A stretch of DNA of 22,180 bases, from assembly GCA_037141915.1 (NCBI GenBank), contig JBAXBP010000044.1, positions 1 through 22,180 on the forward strand. The letters are read 5' to 3'. The stretch comes from CAIRDP01 sp037141915 (GTDB lineage: Bacteria; Bacteroidota; Bacteroidia; Bacteroidales; FEN-979). The notes under the pieces are model-generated. The model searched no databases. It saw only the letters and a list, made by a program, of their open reading frames with translations, and was not told where the DNA came from. Below, one piece after another: positions 14,646 to 21,556 of the stretch. Made by a program: the position numbers and the translations under genes. Position 1 is the first letter of the stretch. Each line of letters begins with the position of its first letter.

Positions 14646-15899
14646 TTATAAAACGTCACAAAAGTTAAACCTGTTCATGAAAAGTTCGTAATTTCCTACC
14701 GGGGGGCAAAACAAACGGTAAAGACAATCGCTGCATGGCTTTACTTTCATCCTTGTAAGGTGCCAGCTGTTCCCGTTATATAATTCATTCCTGACAAGGT
14801 CGGAAATGCTGTTATCATTAATATTCCCGATGGTGTCGTGGTTCAGGTTTGCAAAGGCCTCACCACCGGTTTTAATAAAAAGCCTGCCGTAAAGCTGTTC
14901 ATTGATGAGGCTTCTCGAATAGACCTGTTGCTGGTTAGGTTTAAGATTCAGGATATCATCCTTTGTGAGAAAGACATTCTCTTTAAAGAATCCTGAATTC
15001 TCCCCATTGAAATAAGGGAGAATAAAGATCTTTTCCCTGGATGCCGGGCCGGAGAGTTCAGAAATTGCCTGGTACTCTTCCATAGAACGGATCAGGAAAT
15101 TGAACCCGAACCTGTTTGACCGTTTAATAAATTCGGAATGACTGCGGATTTCCTTAACTGCCCGGATCCCGCCAGGGAGGGTTATATACAAAGAGACACG
15201 GCTGCGGGGTACCCTGAGTAACCTCCAGATCGTTTCCTGGTCACTGCATGGAAGTGGGATGTGGAAAGTTACAGGTAGTGAAAGGTTTCTGAGCCAGGGG
15301 AGTAATTCTGAAATTGCAGAATATTTTGTAAGATCTGAACCGCTTAGGTCTAAAGCCAAACCTGAGATCCCCGAGTAAGGTGAACAGTTGTCAATAACAG
15401 TTTCAGCCTTCATTTCTCTATATCCTTCCGAATCATATACAGGACAAACGAACTGCTTCATTGCATGACGATATTCCTTACAGATCTCATTATCATCCTG
15501 GTTCAGGAAGAAGTATATATTACGGAGGTAGTCATCCGCAGAAAATGAAGGAAAATCTTTTGCCGGCGGATAATTTTTGATAACTGGTTTCGGTCGCACA
15601 ACCGACGGTTTTTTATCAGGAGGAAACGTAACGATATCCCCGCTGAAGTTCTCCCTCAGATCATCTATTAGAGCTTTTAATTCATTGAGGTTTGAACCGG
15701 TATCTATGTTTGATAGGAATCCTTCCCCGGCATCTTCCGCTTTCCTGATGATTTCCGCAATGGCAGACGAATGCCTGTATTCCAGGATTTTACGATTAAG
15801 GGAATTGTAAATAAGCACATCATCCCCGGCCACTACCGAGAAAGTATAGGGTTCCAGGTAAAGATACCGGGCCTGGTTATTTCGCAAGGAAAGCTTCAT
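14646..15899 (-). CDS. Pseudo-radical-SAM partner protein (GG-Bacteroidales type)
   Basis: 417 residues. It lacks the CxxxCxxC iron-sulfur motif of radical SAM enzymes, yet keeps a SPASM-like cysteine cluster at the very end: Cys389, Cys392, Cys398 and Cys414 (KPCSDCLYRLFCP...NYELFMNRFNFC). The N-terminus (YLYLEPYTFSVVAGDDVLIYNSLNRKILEY) resembles the PqqD/RRE-like peptide-binding fold by pattern, which is a guess. The whole matches the family I know as 'pseudo-rSAM protein, GG-Bacteroidales system', which accompanies a true radical SAM maturase. Its function is not established; substrate binding or a partner subunit is likely. Its start lies 23 bases inside the end of the maturase gene, so the two are translationally coupled. 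Confidence 0.85.
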   Translation of the reverse strand: MKLSLRNNQARYLYLEPYTFSVVAGDDVLIYNSLNRKILEYRHSSAIAEIIRKAEDAGEGFLSNIDTGSNLNELKALIDDLRENFSGDIVTFPPDKKPSVVRPKPVIKNYPPAKDFPSFSADDYLRNIYFFLNQDDNEICKEYRHAMKQFVCPVYDSEGYREMKAETVIDNCSPYSGISGLALDLSGSDLTKYSAISELLPWLRNLSLPVTFHIPLPCSDQETIWRLLRVPRSRVSLYITLPGGIRAVKEIRSHSEFIKRSNRFGFNFLIRSMEEYQAISELSGPASREKIFILPYFNGENSGFFKENVFLTKDDILNLKPNQQQVYSRSLINEQLYGRLFIKTGGEAFANLNHDTIGNINDNSISDLVRNELYNGNSWHLTRMKVKPCSDCLYRLFCPPVGNYELFMNRFNFCDVL

Positions 15900-17394
15900 C
15901 CCTGATACGTGAAAAAAGTGAATTATCCTGTTCCAAATTATTAAAAATTCCTGACAGGTGTGAAGTGAACTTTTGTTTATTCATAAAAAATTCGCACTTC
16001 GGAACACCTTTCTCAACCCCGGTATTGAAAACACATTCCTTGCAATTATCTGAAAGATAGCAATGATTACATAATTTTTTAATTTTCCTGAAGTAATTAT
16101 TATATGTATCCGTAATCGTATTGCTGTTTATATCGACCTTGTTTTCCCTGACAGACCCCAGTTCAAAGATCCTGCTTATATGTTCACAGGGGTAAATTCC
16201 GCCGTCGGCGCTCATGTAAAGCCGGAGGTCAAAGGGGGAGCAGGTTGCAGTAGGCAGGTATTTTCTTTTATCACTCCGTTTTTTAAGAGGATTGAGCAGC
16301 TGCTTGGGTTCCCTGTATACAAAGTTCCCGAAGCGTTCAAAGGATTCCGCCATTTCCGAGACTATAGGATGGCTTGTAAACATCTCGTGGATATAACAAC
16401 TGTTATCGGAGGAAGGAAAGCGGCTTTTCAAAAATGTATCCTGGAACTCTTCCTTGTATTCTTCCATTATCCCTGTGGTTGTTATGCTGGAAAGTATTGG
16501 TGTTTTGCCGTATTTCGATGAAAAATATTCATAGATGCTCTTAAGGGTATTCCTGTTATGGCGAACGGTAAGGAATATTACCCGCTTGTCAAAGTATTCG
16601 GGATATTTTTCCTTCACCATGTCAATATTCCTGCTCACCAGTTCAAATGAGGATTTATGGTTTGTCTTCAGAATACGGAAGGAATTGGCGAACTCATCTC
16701 CATCAAGGCTGATAGCCAGTTCAAAGTTGTGTTTGACCATGAACCCTATATGTTTTCTTAGCAACAAGCCATTGGAGGTAAGAGAATACTTGATTTTCAG
16801 AAGCTTGTCTTTGTGGCCCGACACATAATTCACAATGCTTTCTATAAAACAGAAGTTCTTCAGAGGTTCTCCTCCGTAAAAGCTGATGGCCAGTTCCTGA
16901 TCAGGATTGGCCCGGTGTTTACCGAGAACGACATCAAGCAACTTCAATGCATCCCCTGAATTTATTTTATTGCGCTCCCTGCTCTTATTGAAATAGAACT
17001 TGCTGTATGTGCAATATACGCAATCGAGATTGCAGTCCTCGGTGGTCTCAAAAATGATCTGTTTAGTCTTGGCAAGGTTTTGCTCAATCTTATCAGGTGG
17101 AATAATGCCGTCATGGTTTTTTAAGAAACCGGGCTTAAAGAATCCATGCTTTTCAAGAAACCGGAATTTTCCCAGGTAATAAAGGAACTCAGAGGCTTCA
17201 AACTGACCCTGACCCGGGATTAAAATACTTTGGCCTTTCCTGGCTTTAATGATCAAGGGCCTTAGAGCCTTTTCACCAATAAAGGAATTGATAAAATGAT
17301 TTATAAGTGGGTGGGAAAGAAGGAATTGCTTGTTGTGCGAACTATAGAAATAATGATGACCCGATGCAGTTGCAAATGGAATAGCCGCCTTCAT
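15877..17394 (-). CDS. Radical SAM/SPASM peptide maturase
   Basis: 505 residues. An N-terminal ~110-residue region comes before the core and may bind the leader. The radical SAM motif CNLDCVYC has Cys121, Cys125 and Cys128, which hold the 4Fe-4S cluster that cleaves S-adenosylmethionine. The glycine-rich FYGGEP motif follows near residue 170. The C-terminal SPASM domain has seven cysteines at 385, 403, 442, 445, 451, 454 and 467, enough for two extra clusters. This is the layout of enzymes that make sactipeptide, ranthipeptide or C-C cross-links in ribosomal peptides. It fits the 'radical SAM peptide maturase, GG-Bacteroidales' family. It begins 86 bases after the precursor gene and most likely acts on that peptide. 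The exact cross-link cannot be told from sequence. Confidence 0.94.
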   Translation of the reverse strand: MKAAIPFATASGHHYFYSSHNKQFLLSHPLINHFINSFIGEKALRPLIIKARKGQSILIPGQGQFEASEFLYYLGKFRFLEKHGFFKPGFLKNHDGIIPPDKIEQNLAKTKQIIFETTEDCNLDCVYCTYSKFYFNKSRERNKINSGDALKLLDVVLGKHRANPDQELAISFYGGEPLKNFCFIESIVNYVSGHKDKLLKIKYSLTSNGLLLRKHIGFMVKHNFELAISLDGDEFANSFRILKTNHKSSFELVSRNIDMVKEKYPEYFDKRVIFLTVRHNRNTLKSIYEYFSSKYGKTPILSSITTTGIMEEYKEEFQDTFLKSRFPSSDNSCYIHEMFTSHPIVSEMAESFERFGNFVYREPKQLLNPLKKRSDKRKYLPTATCSPFDLRLYMSADGGIYPCEHISRIFELGSVRENKVDINSNTITDTYNNYFRKIKKLCNHCYLSDNCKECVFNTGVEKGVPKCEFFMNKQKFTSHLSGIFNNLEQDNSLFSRIRDEAFLAK

Positions 17395-17404
17395 GTTTGT
17401 TTTA

Positions 17405-17441
17405 GCAGGGATAACACGATTTCATTAACCCTGCAAATATA
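17405..17441 (-). promoter_or_regulatory. Possible second promoter with inverted repeat before the maturase gene
   Basis: Minus-strand TATATTTG (17434-17441) fits the Bacteroidota -7 box TAnnTTTG; no convincing -33 box is seen. It abuts an inverted repeat, GCAGGGATAA (17405-17414) against TTAACCCTGC (17425-17434), with 9 of 10 pairs. It could give maturation genes a basal level separate from the peptide, or the repeat could set the peptide-to-enzyme transcript ratio. Confidence 0.35.
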
Positions 17442-17480
17442 CTTTTTTTACAGGCCTTTAACAGGATAGTGAACGAGAAA

Positions 17481-17690
17481 TCAACCGTTTCCTGTCTTGT
17501 TCTTTGTTGAACTGTAATTGGGGCCATCCGGACATATACACAGATTTTCTCCAGGAGCCTGCTGGTATACTGTTACTGCAGGTGAGCCTGAACCGCATGC
17601 ACATTTAATATCTGCTCCTCCGCGGATGTTTGAAAGGTTCGACTTCCTGATTTCTGAATTGTAAAGGCTGATGAGGTTGAAAGTTTTCAT
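17481..17690 (-). CDS. Ribosomal natural-product precursor peptide, GG-Bacteroidales type
   Basis: 69 residues. The leader (1-25, MKTFNLISLYNSEIRKSNLSNIRGG) is of the kind used in Bacteroidota: a short hydrophobic start, a helix, then L-x-N-I-R-G-G. Cleavage after Gly25 by the C39 exporter leaves a 44-residue core. The core has four cysteines in two CxC pairs, Cys30/Cys32 and Cys51/Cys53, separated by a Ser/Gly/Pro/Gln-rich loop, and a polar tail (Ser/Thr/Asn/Lys/Gly). Each pair is followed by a Gly or Pro-Asp-Gly turn. This matches the family named 'natural product precursor, GG-Bacteroidales'. It is the first gene after the sigma-54 promoter at 17738-17753, with a leader of about 37 bases. 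The final product and activity are unknown. Confidence 0.88.
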   Translation of the reverse strand: MKTFNLISLYNSEIRKSNLSNIRGGADIKCACGSGSPAVTVYQQAPGENLCICPDGPNYSSTKNKTGNG

Positions 17691-17737
17691 ATTGTTGTTT
17701 TTTAATGTTTTTACGTTGTGTTCTATGTGTATTCAAC

Positions 17738-17753
17738 TGCAATTATCGTGCCA
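17738..17753 (-). promoter_or_regulatory. Sigma-54 promoter of the peptide operon
   Basis: Minus-strand TGGCACGATAATTGCA is a full match to the sigma-54 consensus TGGCAC-N5-TTGCW, with GG and GC 10 bases apart. Transcription should start near 17727 and reach the precursor ATG at 17690. It needs an AAA+ activator, and one is encoded in the window. Confidence 0.92.
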
Positions 17754-17771
17754 TATATGTAATAAACAGAA

Positions 17772-17788
17772 AATCAACAATATAACAA
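17772..17788. promoter_or_regulatory. IHF-like/bending element between promoter and enhancer (copy B)
   Basis: AATCAACAATATAACAA on the plus strand has the same fixed bases as the copy at 6530-6546. It lies 19 bases from the -24 end of the promoter and 34 bases from the first enhancer site, as there. Confidence 0.5.
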
Positions 17789-17805
17789 ATTTCATTAAAA
17801 ATAAA

Positions 17806-17845
17806 GTGTAAAAAAATTTGACACTACTGTCAAAATATTTTACAC
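17806..17845. promoter_or_regulatory. Enhancer array of the peptide operon: two 19-bp palindromes
   Basis: GTGTAAAAAAATTTGACAC starts at 17806 and CTGTCAAAATATTTTACAC at 17827, again 21 bases apart. They share the GTGT-N11-ACAC form of the sites next to the activator gene. They lie upstream of the sigma-54 promoter at a distance normal for activators of this class. Confidence 0.88.
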
Positions 17846-17918
17846 TTTGCATGTCCTGAAGATTAATTTAAGCCTGTAAACCGGTTATCCTGTCCGGAGA
17901 AATTCCTGTTGGAAGATT

Positions 17919-19988
17919 TCAGTTTCTTAGTATCCTGATGATAAGGATTTCGGCTCCCAAGAAAACAAGAGCGAATATAATGAACCATTTCCATAACGGG
18001 AATCCCATATTAAGCCTTTCAACCTGGCTGGAGAACAGGAGGCCTGATGGTTTGAGCACAATCAGGTTCCTGAGGTTGTATTTTTTGATATTTGATTCTA
18101 TCTCTTTGTATGTGAAGCAATTGATGTCAGATTCCTTGCGATCGTAATTAAATGCCATGGAAGACAATTGTTTACTGCCCCTGTAAACATTATACCACCC
18201 GGCCTCTTTGATCTGCGAGTGAATAAAAACCTGCATTTGCTGTCCTGAAGTTCTAATTTCGGGAATGAACTCAAATGTATTGTTCAACTCCTTGATTTTA
18301 ATCATATTTTTTTCTTTTACAGTGTCGGATGGGAGGTCGATGGATTCAGTTCTCCCTATAATATAATATAGAGAAGACTGGTTTTCGCTCAAAAAAGCCA
18401 TCCTGTACATTACAGGGACGAAGAGCAGGTGCTGCTGGAAATTTGTAAATGAACGGTCGAGGGGGGAAGCGCAGATATAAAGTTTCCCTTTGCCGATATT
18501 TAAACTGATCAGGAAAGGACTTCCGCTTTGCAACCTCATGATCACTGTAGGCGGATTGACAGGCTGGCCTGTCAACAGGTAGTATTTCTGAACAACAGGC
18601 AGGTCAACGTTATCGGGCAGGGTTATTTTGCCGGAAGCGTTTCTTTCGAACACATCTGTAAATATCTCATTTTCAATATCGAGTGAGGCAACCCTTTGTT
18701 TTACTGTATCACGATTCCCCAGGTTGGGAGCTCCAACAGAGGTTAAGAAGGCATTAAGTTGCCGGGCTGAAGGATTTTCCGGAGGCATTACACATAACGA
18801 CCCACCTCTTTCAAGGAAAGCTTTCAACTCATTTGCAAGGCCTGAGGAGAGCTCGTCAATTCCTGAGATCAGGATGAGGCTTTGTTTATTGAATGAGCTG
18901 TATTCCACCTGGTTAGCCTGCGAAGACCGGAACGAGAATATAGAATCCGAAGTATATAATGACTGCAGATATGGATTCGGCGATTTACCGTAAATACTCA
19001 GAACGTTTAGCGATCCTGCAATGTGGTAAGTAAAATAAAACATATCATCGTATACCACAGGGTAATCGGTGATATCAATTCTCCCGAGCTGAAACCCCGT
19101 TTTATCTTCTGTATAAGGCAGTGATATTTCTGCGGATTGTCCCGGATCGGTGGAGAAACTTGTTACAGACTTCTGTAAATCGTTAACAGTCAGGCGGAGA
19201 GGAATCTTTTCAAGTTTGTCGCTTCCGCAGTTCCTTATTCTCACGTTGAGTTTGACAGCCTGTCCGAGCCTGTGGGCCGGTGTCGTAAACCAGACTGAAT
19301 CAACGAAGAGGTTATTCTGTTTAACCGATACAACCGGCACCAGGATATAGTCTGTTAAGGAATCTGGTCTGAGGTTCTCAAAATCGGTTGTGCTTTTTTG
19401 AAAATCCGAAACCAGGTATTGTATCCTGTTTGCTTCAATCTGCTTTGCAAAGATGTCGTTCTGTCTGCGGATGATCTCATGGAGGCTGATTGAATTATGG
19501 GTGATTTTAACTTCCCTGAGAAGCCCCAGGAACTCTTCACGGCTTAAAAAGGGGAGATGTTTGCCTTCAAAGTCATTTGTCACCAGCTGGAAAATATCAG
19601 ATGACTTATATGCTGATACGATATCAGAAGCTCTTTTCCTGGCAATGTCAAGCAACTTCCCTTCTGTTCCTGTGGCATCCATTGAAAATGAGTTGTCAAT
19701 ATAAATGCTTACAGCTTTGTAACCTGATTTCCTGTTGTTCTGAAGATGCGAGGGTATAAATGGTTGTGAGAAGGCAAGGACCAGGCAGGCAACTGCGAGT
19801 AGTCTTGACGCCAGGATTAAAAGTTGTTTAAGCCTTGAGCGCTTCCGGGTTTCCAGCTGGATATTGGAAAGAAAGCGAACATTTGTAAAATATTCTTTGC
19901 GGTACCGGCGAAGGTTGAATAAATGGATGAGGACAGGTATCGCAAGTGCAGCGAAGGCAAATAAGAAAGAGGGATTCAGAAACTCCAT
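17919..19988 (-). CDS. BatA-N/VWA-type membrane protein
   Basis: 689 residues from the chosen start at 19988. The frame is open further to 20033, but MEFLNPSFLFAFAALAIPVLIHLFNLRRYRK is the conserved beginning of the family, and a -7 box (20007-20014) fits it. Membrane segments lie at about 8-25 and 58-75, with another near the end (about 663-683). Between the first two and the third lie a von Willebrand-like region with the metal-site motif DNSFSMD near residue 100, beta-rich segments and a DUF4159/GATase-like part (LNVLSIYGKSPNPYL...LISGIDELSSGLANELKAFLERGGSLCVMPP). Bacteroidota have many such 'aerotolerance regulator N-terminal' proteins, thought to act in the envelope; the exact role is unknown. 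It lies upstream of the peptide operon enhancer on the same strand but with its own promoter. Not obviously part of the peptide system. Confidence 0.85.
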   Translation of the reverse strand: MEFLNPSFLFAFAALAIPVLIHLFNLRRYRKEYFTNVRFLSNIQLETRKRSRLKQLLILASRLLAVACLVLAFSQPFIPSHLQNNRKSGYKAVSIYIDNSFSMDATGTEGKLLDIARKRASDIVSAYKSSDIFQLVTNDFEGKHLPFLSREEFLGLLREVKITHNSISLHEIIRRQNDIFAKQIEANRIQYLVSDFQKSTTDFENLRPDSLTDYILVPVVSVKQNNLFVDSVWFTTPAHRLGQAVKLNVRIRNCGSDKLEKIPLRLTVNDLQKSVTSFSTDPGQSAEISLPYTEDKTGFQLGRIDITDYPVVYDDMFYFTYHIAGSLNVLSIYGKSPNPYLQSLYTSDSIFSFRSSQANQVEYSSFNKQSLILISGIDELSSGLANELKAFLERGGSLCVMPPENPSARQLNAFLTSVGAPNLGNRDTVKQRVASLDIENEIFTDVFERNASGKITLPDNVDLPVVQKYYLLTGQPVNPPTVIMRLQSGSPFLISLNIGKGKLYICASPLDRSFTNFQQHLLFVPVMYRMAFLSENQSSLYYIIGRTESIDLPSDTVKEKNMIKIKELNNTFEFIPEIRTSGQQMQVFIHSQIKEAGWYNVYRGSKQLSSMAFNYDRKESDINCFTYKEIESNIKKYNLRNLIVLKPSGLLFSSQVERLNMGFPLWKWFIIFALVFLGAEILIIRILRN

Positions 19989-20006
19989 CGTAAAAGTTTG
20001 TATTCG

Positions 20007-20033
20007 CAAATGTACTAAAAAGGGAAAGCGCAA
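20007..20033 (-). promoter_or_regulatory. Housekeeping promoter of the BatA-N/VWA gene
   Basis: Minus-strand TACATTTG (20007-20014) is a perfect TAnnTTTG box, with a TTG at 20031-20033, 16 bases away (slightly short). The start would be near 20000, about 12 bases before the ATG at 19988, which supports that start codon. Confidence 0.55.
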
Positions 20034-20034
20034 T

Positions 20035-20071
20035 AAAAAAGGCTGTCATATTGTTCAATGACAGCCTTTTT
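20035..20071 (-). terminator. Intrinsic terminator of gdhA
   Basis: AAAAAGGCTGTCAT (20036-20049) and ATGACAGCCTTTTT (20058-20071) form a perfect 14-bp stem around ATTGTTCA, with a T run on the minus strand. It lies 19 bases after the gdhA stop. Confidence 0.93.
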
Positions 20072-20089
20072 GGAATAAAATGCAGATTG

Positions 20090-21427
20090 TCAGATGACTC
20101 CCTGATCAAGCATGGCATTTGCAACTTTGAGGAATCCGGCTACATTGGCGCCCTTGACGTAGTTGACAAAACCATCCTTGTCTTTCCCGTGTTTTACACA
20201 TTGTTCATGGATGCTGCACATGATATGGTGCAGTCTTTCATCAACTTCTTTGAGAGGCCAACTGAATTTCATTGCATTCTGTGACATTTCAAGGCCTGAG
20301 GTGGCAACACCGCCGGCATTTACAGCTTTACCAGGAGCGAATAGTATTTTCTTCTCAAGGAAGACCTCTATTGCTTCAGGAGTGGAAGGCATATTTGCAC
20401 CTTCTGCAACACATTGTACGCCGTTTCTAACCAGTGTGAGTGCATCTTCCTTGCCGAGTTCGTTCTGTGTCGCGCAGGGGAGTGCGATATCGCACTTCAC
20501 TTCCCATGGACGTTTGCCCTGGTGGAACTGTGCGCCCGGGAATTCATACGAATAAGGTTTCACGATATCCTGGTTTGATGCACGAAGTTCGAGGAGGTAA
20601 TCAATCTTTTCGCCTGAGATTCCATCAGCATCATAAATGTATCCGTCAGGTCCTGAGATGGTCACCACTTTTGCGCCCAGTTCTGTCGCTTTCAGGGCAG
20701 CACCCCATGCAACATTGCCGAATCCTGAGATACACACCGTTTTGCCTTTAAAGCTTTCATTTTTAGTTGCCAGCATTTCCTTGGCAAAATATACTGCCCC
20801 GAAACCTGTGGCTTCAGGACGGATAAGGCTGCCTCCCCAGTTCAGTCCTTTACCTGTGAGGACTCCGGTATTCTCCCTGGCAAGTTTTTTATACATTCCA
20901 TACATGAAGCCGATTTCGCGTCCGCCAACACCGATGTCACCTGCAGGTACATCGGTCTCAGGACCGATAACTTTCCACAGTTCCAGCATGAAAGCCTGGC
21001 AGAATCTCATAATTTCGGCATTCGATTTACCTTTTGGGTCAAAGTCGGAACCACCTTTGGCACCTCCCATAGGAAGGGTGGTAAGACTGTTCTTGAAGAT
21101 CTGCTCAAACCCAAGGAATTTAAGGATGCTCAGGTTGACACTGGGGTGAAAACGCAGGCCGCCTTTATATGGGCCGATAGCATTGTTGAACTGAATACGG
21201 TAACCGCGGTTGACCTGAACCTTACCGCTGTCATCAACCCAGCTGACCTTGAACATTAAAACACGGTCAGGTTCAATGATCCGCTCAATAATGTTGGCAG
21301 ATGCAAAATGAGGATTCTCAGTATACACGTCCTGAATGCTTTCAAGAACCTCACGCACTGCTTGCAGGAACTCAACTTCGCCCGGATTTTTTTTCTCCAG
21401 GTCGCTCATGATTTTTTCTAAGTTCAT
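20090..21427 (-). CDS. gdhA: Glutamate dehydrogenase, NADP-type
   Basis: 445 residues, the normal length of the hexameric bacterial enzyme, which makes glutamate from 2-oxoglutarate and ammonium. Signature segments are all present: GGLRFHPSVNLSILKFLGFEQIFKNSLTTLPMGGAKGG with the catalytic Lys in the PMGGAKGG part, PAGDIGVGGREIGFMYG, LTGKGLNWGGSLIRPEATGFG, the nucleotide-binding VCISGFGNVAWGAA, and CVAEGANMPST near the end. The absence of an acidic residue after the GxGxxG region and the overall match to GdhA favour NADPH, although Bacteroidota enzymes can be dual. It has a strong housekeeping promoter (21501-21531) and its own terminator, so it is a single-gene unit and not part of the peptide cluster. 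Confidence 0.97.
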   Translation of the reverse strand: MNLEKIMSDLEKKNPGEVEFLQAVREVLESIQDVYTENPHFASANIIERIIEPDRVLMFKVSWVDDSGKVQVNRGYRIQFNNAIGPYKGGLRFHPSVNLSILKFLGFEQIFKNSLTTLPMGGAKGGSDFDPKGKSNAEIMRFCQAFMLELWKVIGPETDVPAGDIGVGGREIGFMYGMYKKLARENTGVLTGKGLNWGGSLIRPEATGFGAVYFAKEMLATKNESFKGKTVCISGFGNVAWGAALKATELGAKVVTISGPDGYIYDADGISGEKIDYLLELRASNQDIVKPYSYEFPGAQFHQGKRPWEVKCDIALPCATQNELGKEDALTLVRNGVQCVAEGANMPSTPEAIEVFLEKKILFAPGKAVNAGGVATSGLEMSQNAMKFSWPLKEVDERLHHIMCSIHEQCVKHGKDKDGFVNYVKGANVAGFLKVANAMLDQGVI

Positions 21428-21479
21428 TTGATTCAGTTTTAAAATTATGAATAAGTTTCAGAGTTTTTTCAGGTCAATT

Positions 21480-21531
21480 TTGTTAATTAAATAACAACTT
21501 CAAAATTACAGTGTTTTTCACGAACAACAAA
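21480..21531 (-). promoter_or_regulatory. Housekeeping promoter of gdhA with inverted repeat at the start site
   Basis: On the minus strand, TTTG (21528-21531) and TAATTTTG (21501-21508) are separated by exactly 19 bases, a full Bacteroidota consensus. The start is near 21494, giving a leader of about 67 bases. TTGTTA-ATTAAA-TAACAA (21480-21497) overlaps the start site and could be an operator. Confidence 0.75.
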
Positions 21532-21556
21532 ACAAAAACATAATTTTCGGGTGGGA

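Noticed and set aside
17919..19988. BatA-N/VWA protein as part of the peptide operon
   Set aside because: It has its own housekeeping promoter, and the peptide operon's enhancer and sigma-54 promoter lie downstream of its end; same strand alone is not enough to join them.
19988..20033. Upstream start at 20033 for the BatA-N/VWA gene
   Set aside because: The extra 15 residues are not family-like, would start upstream of the predicted transcript start near 20000, and lie beside the gdhA terminator.
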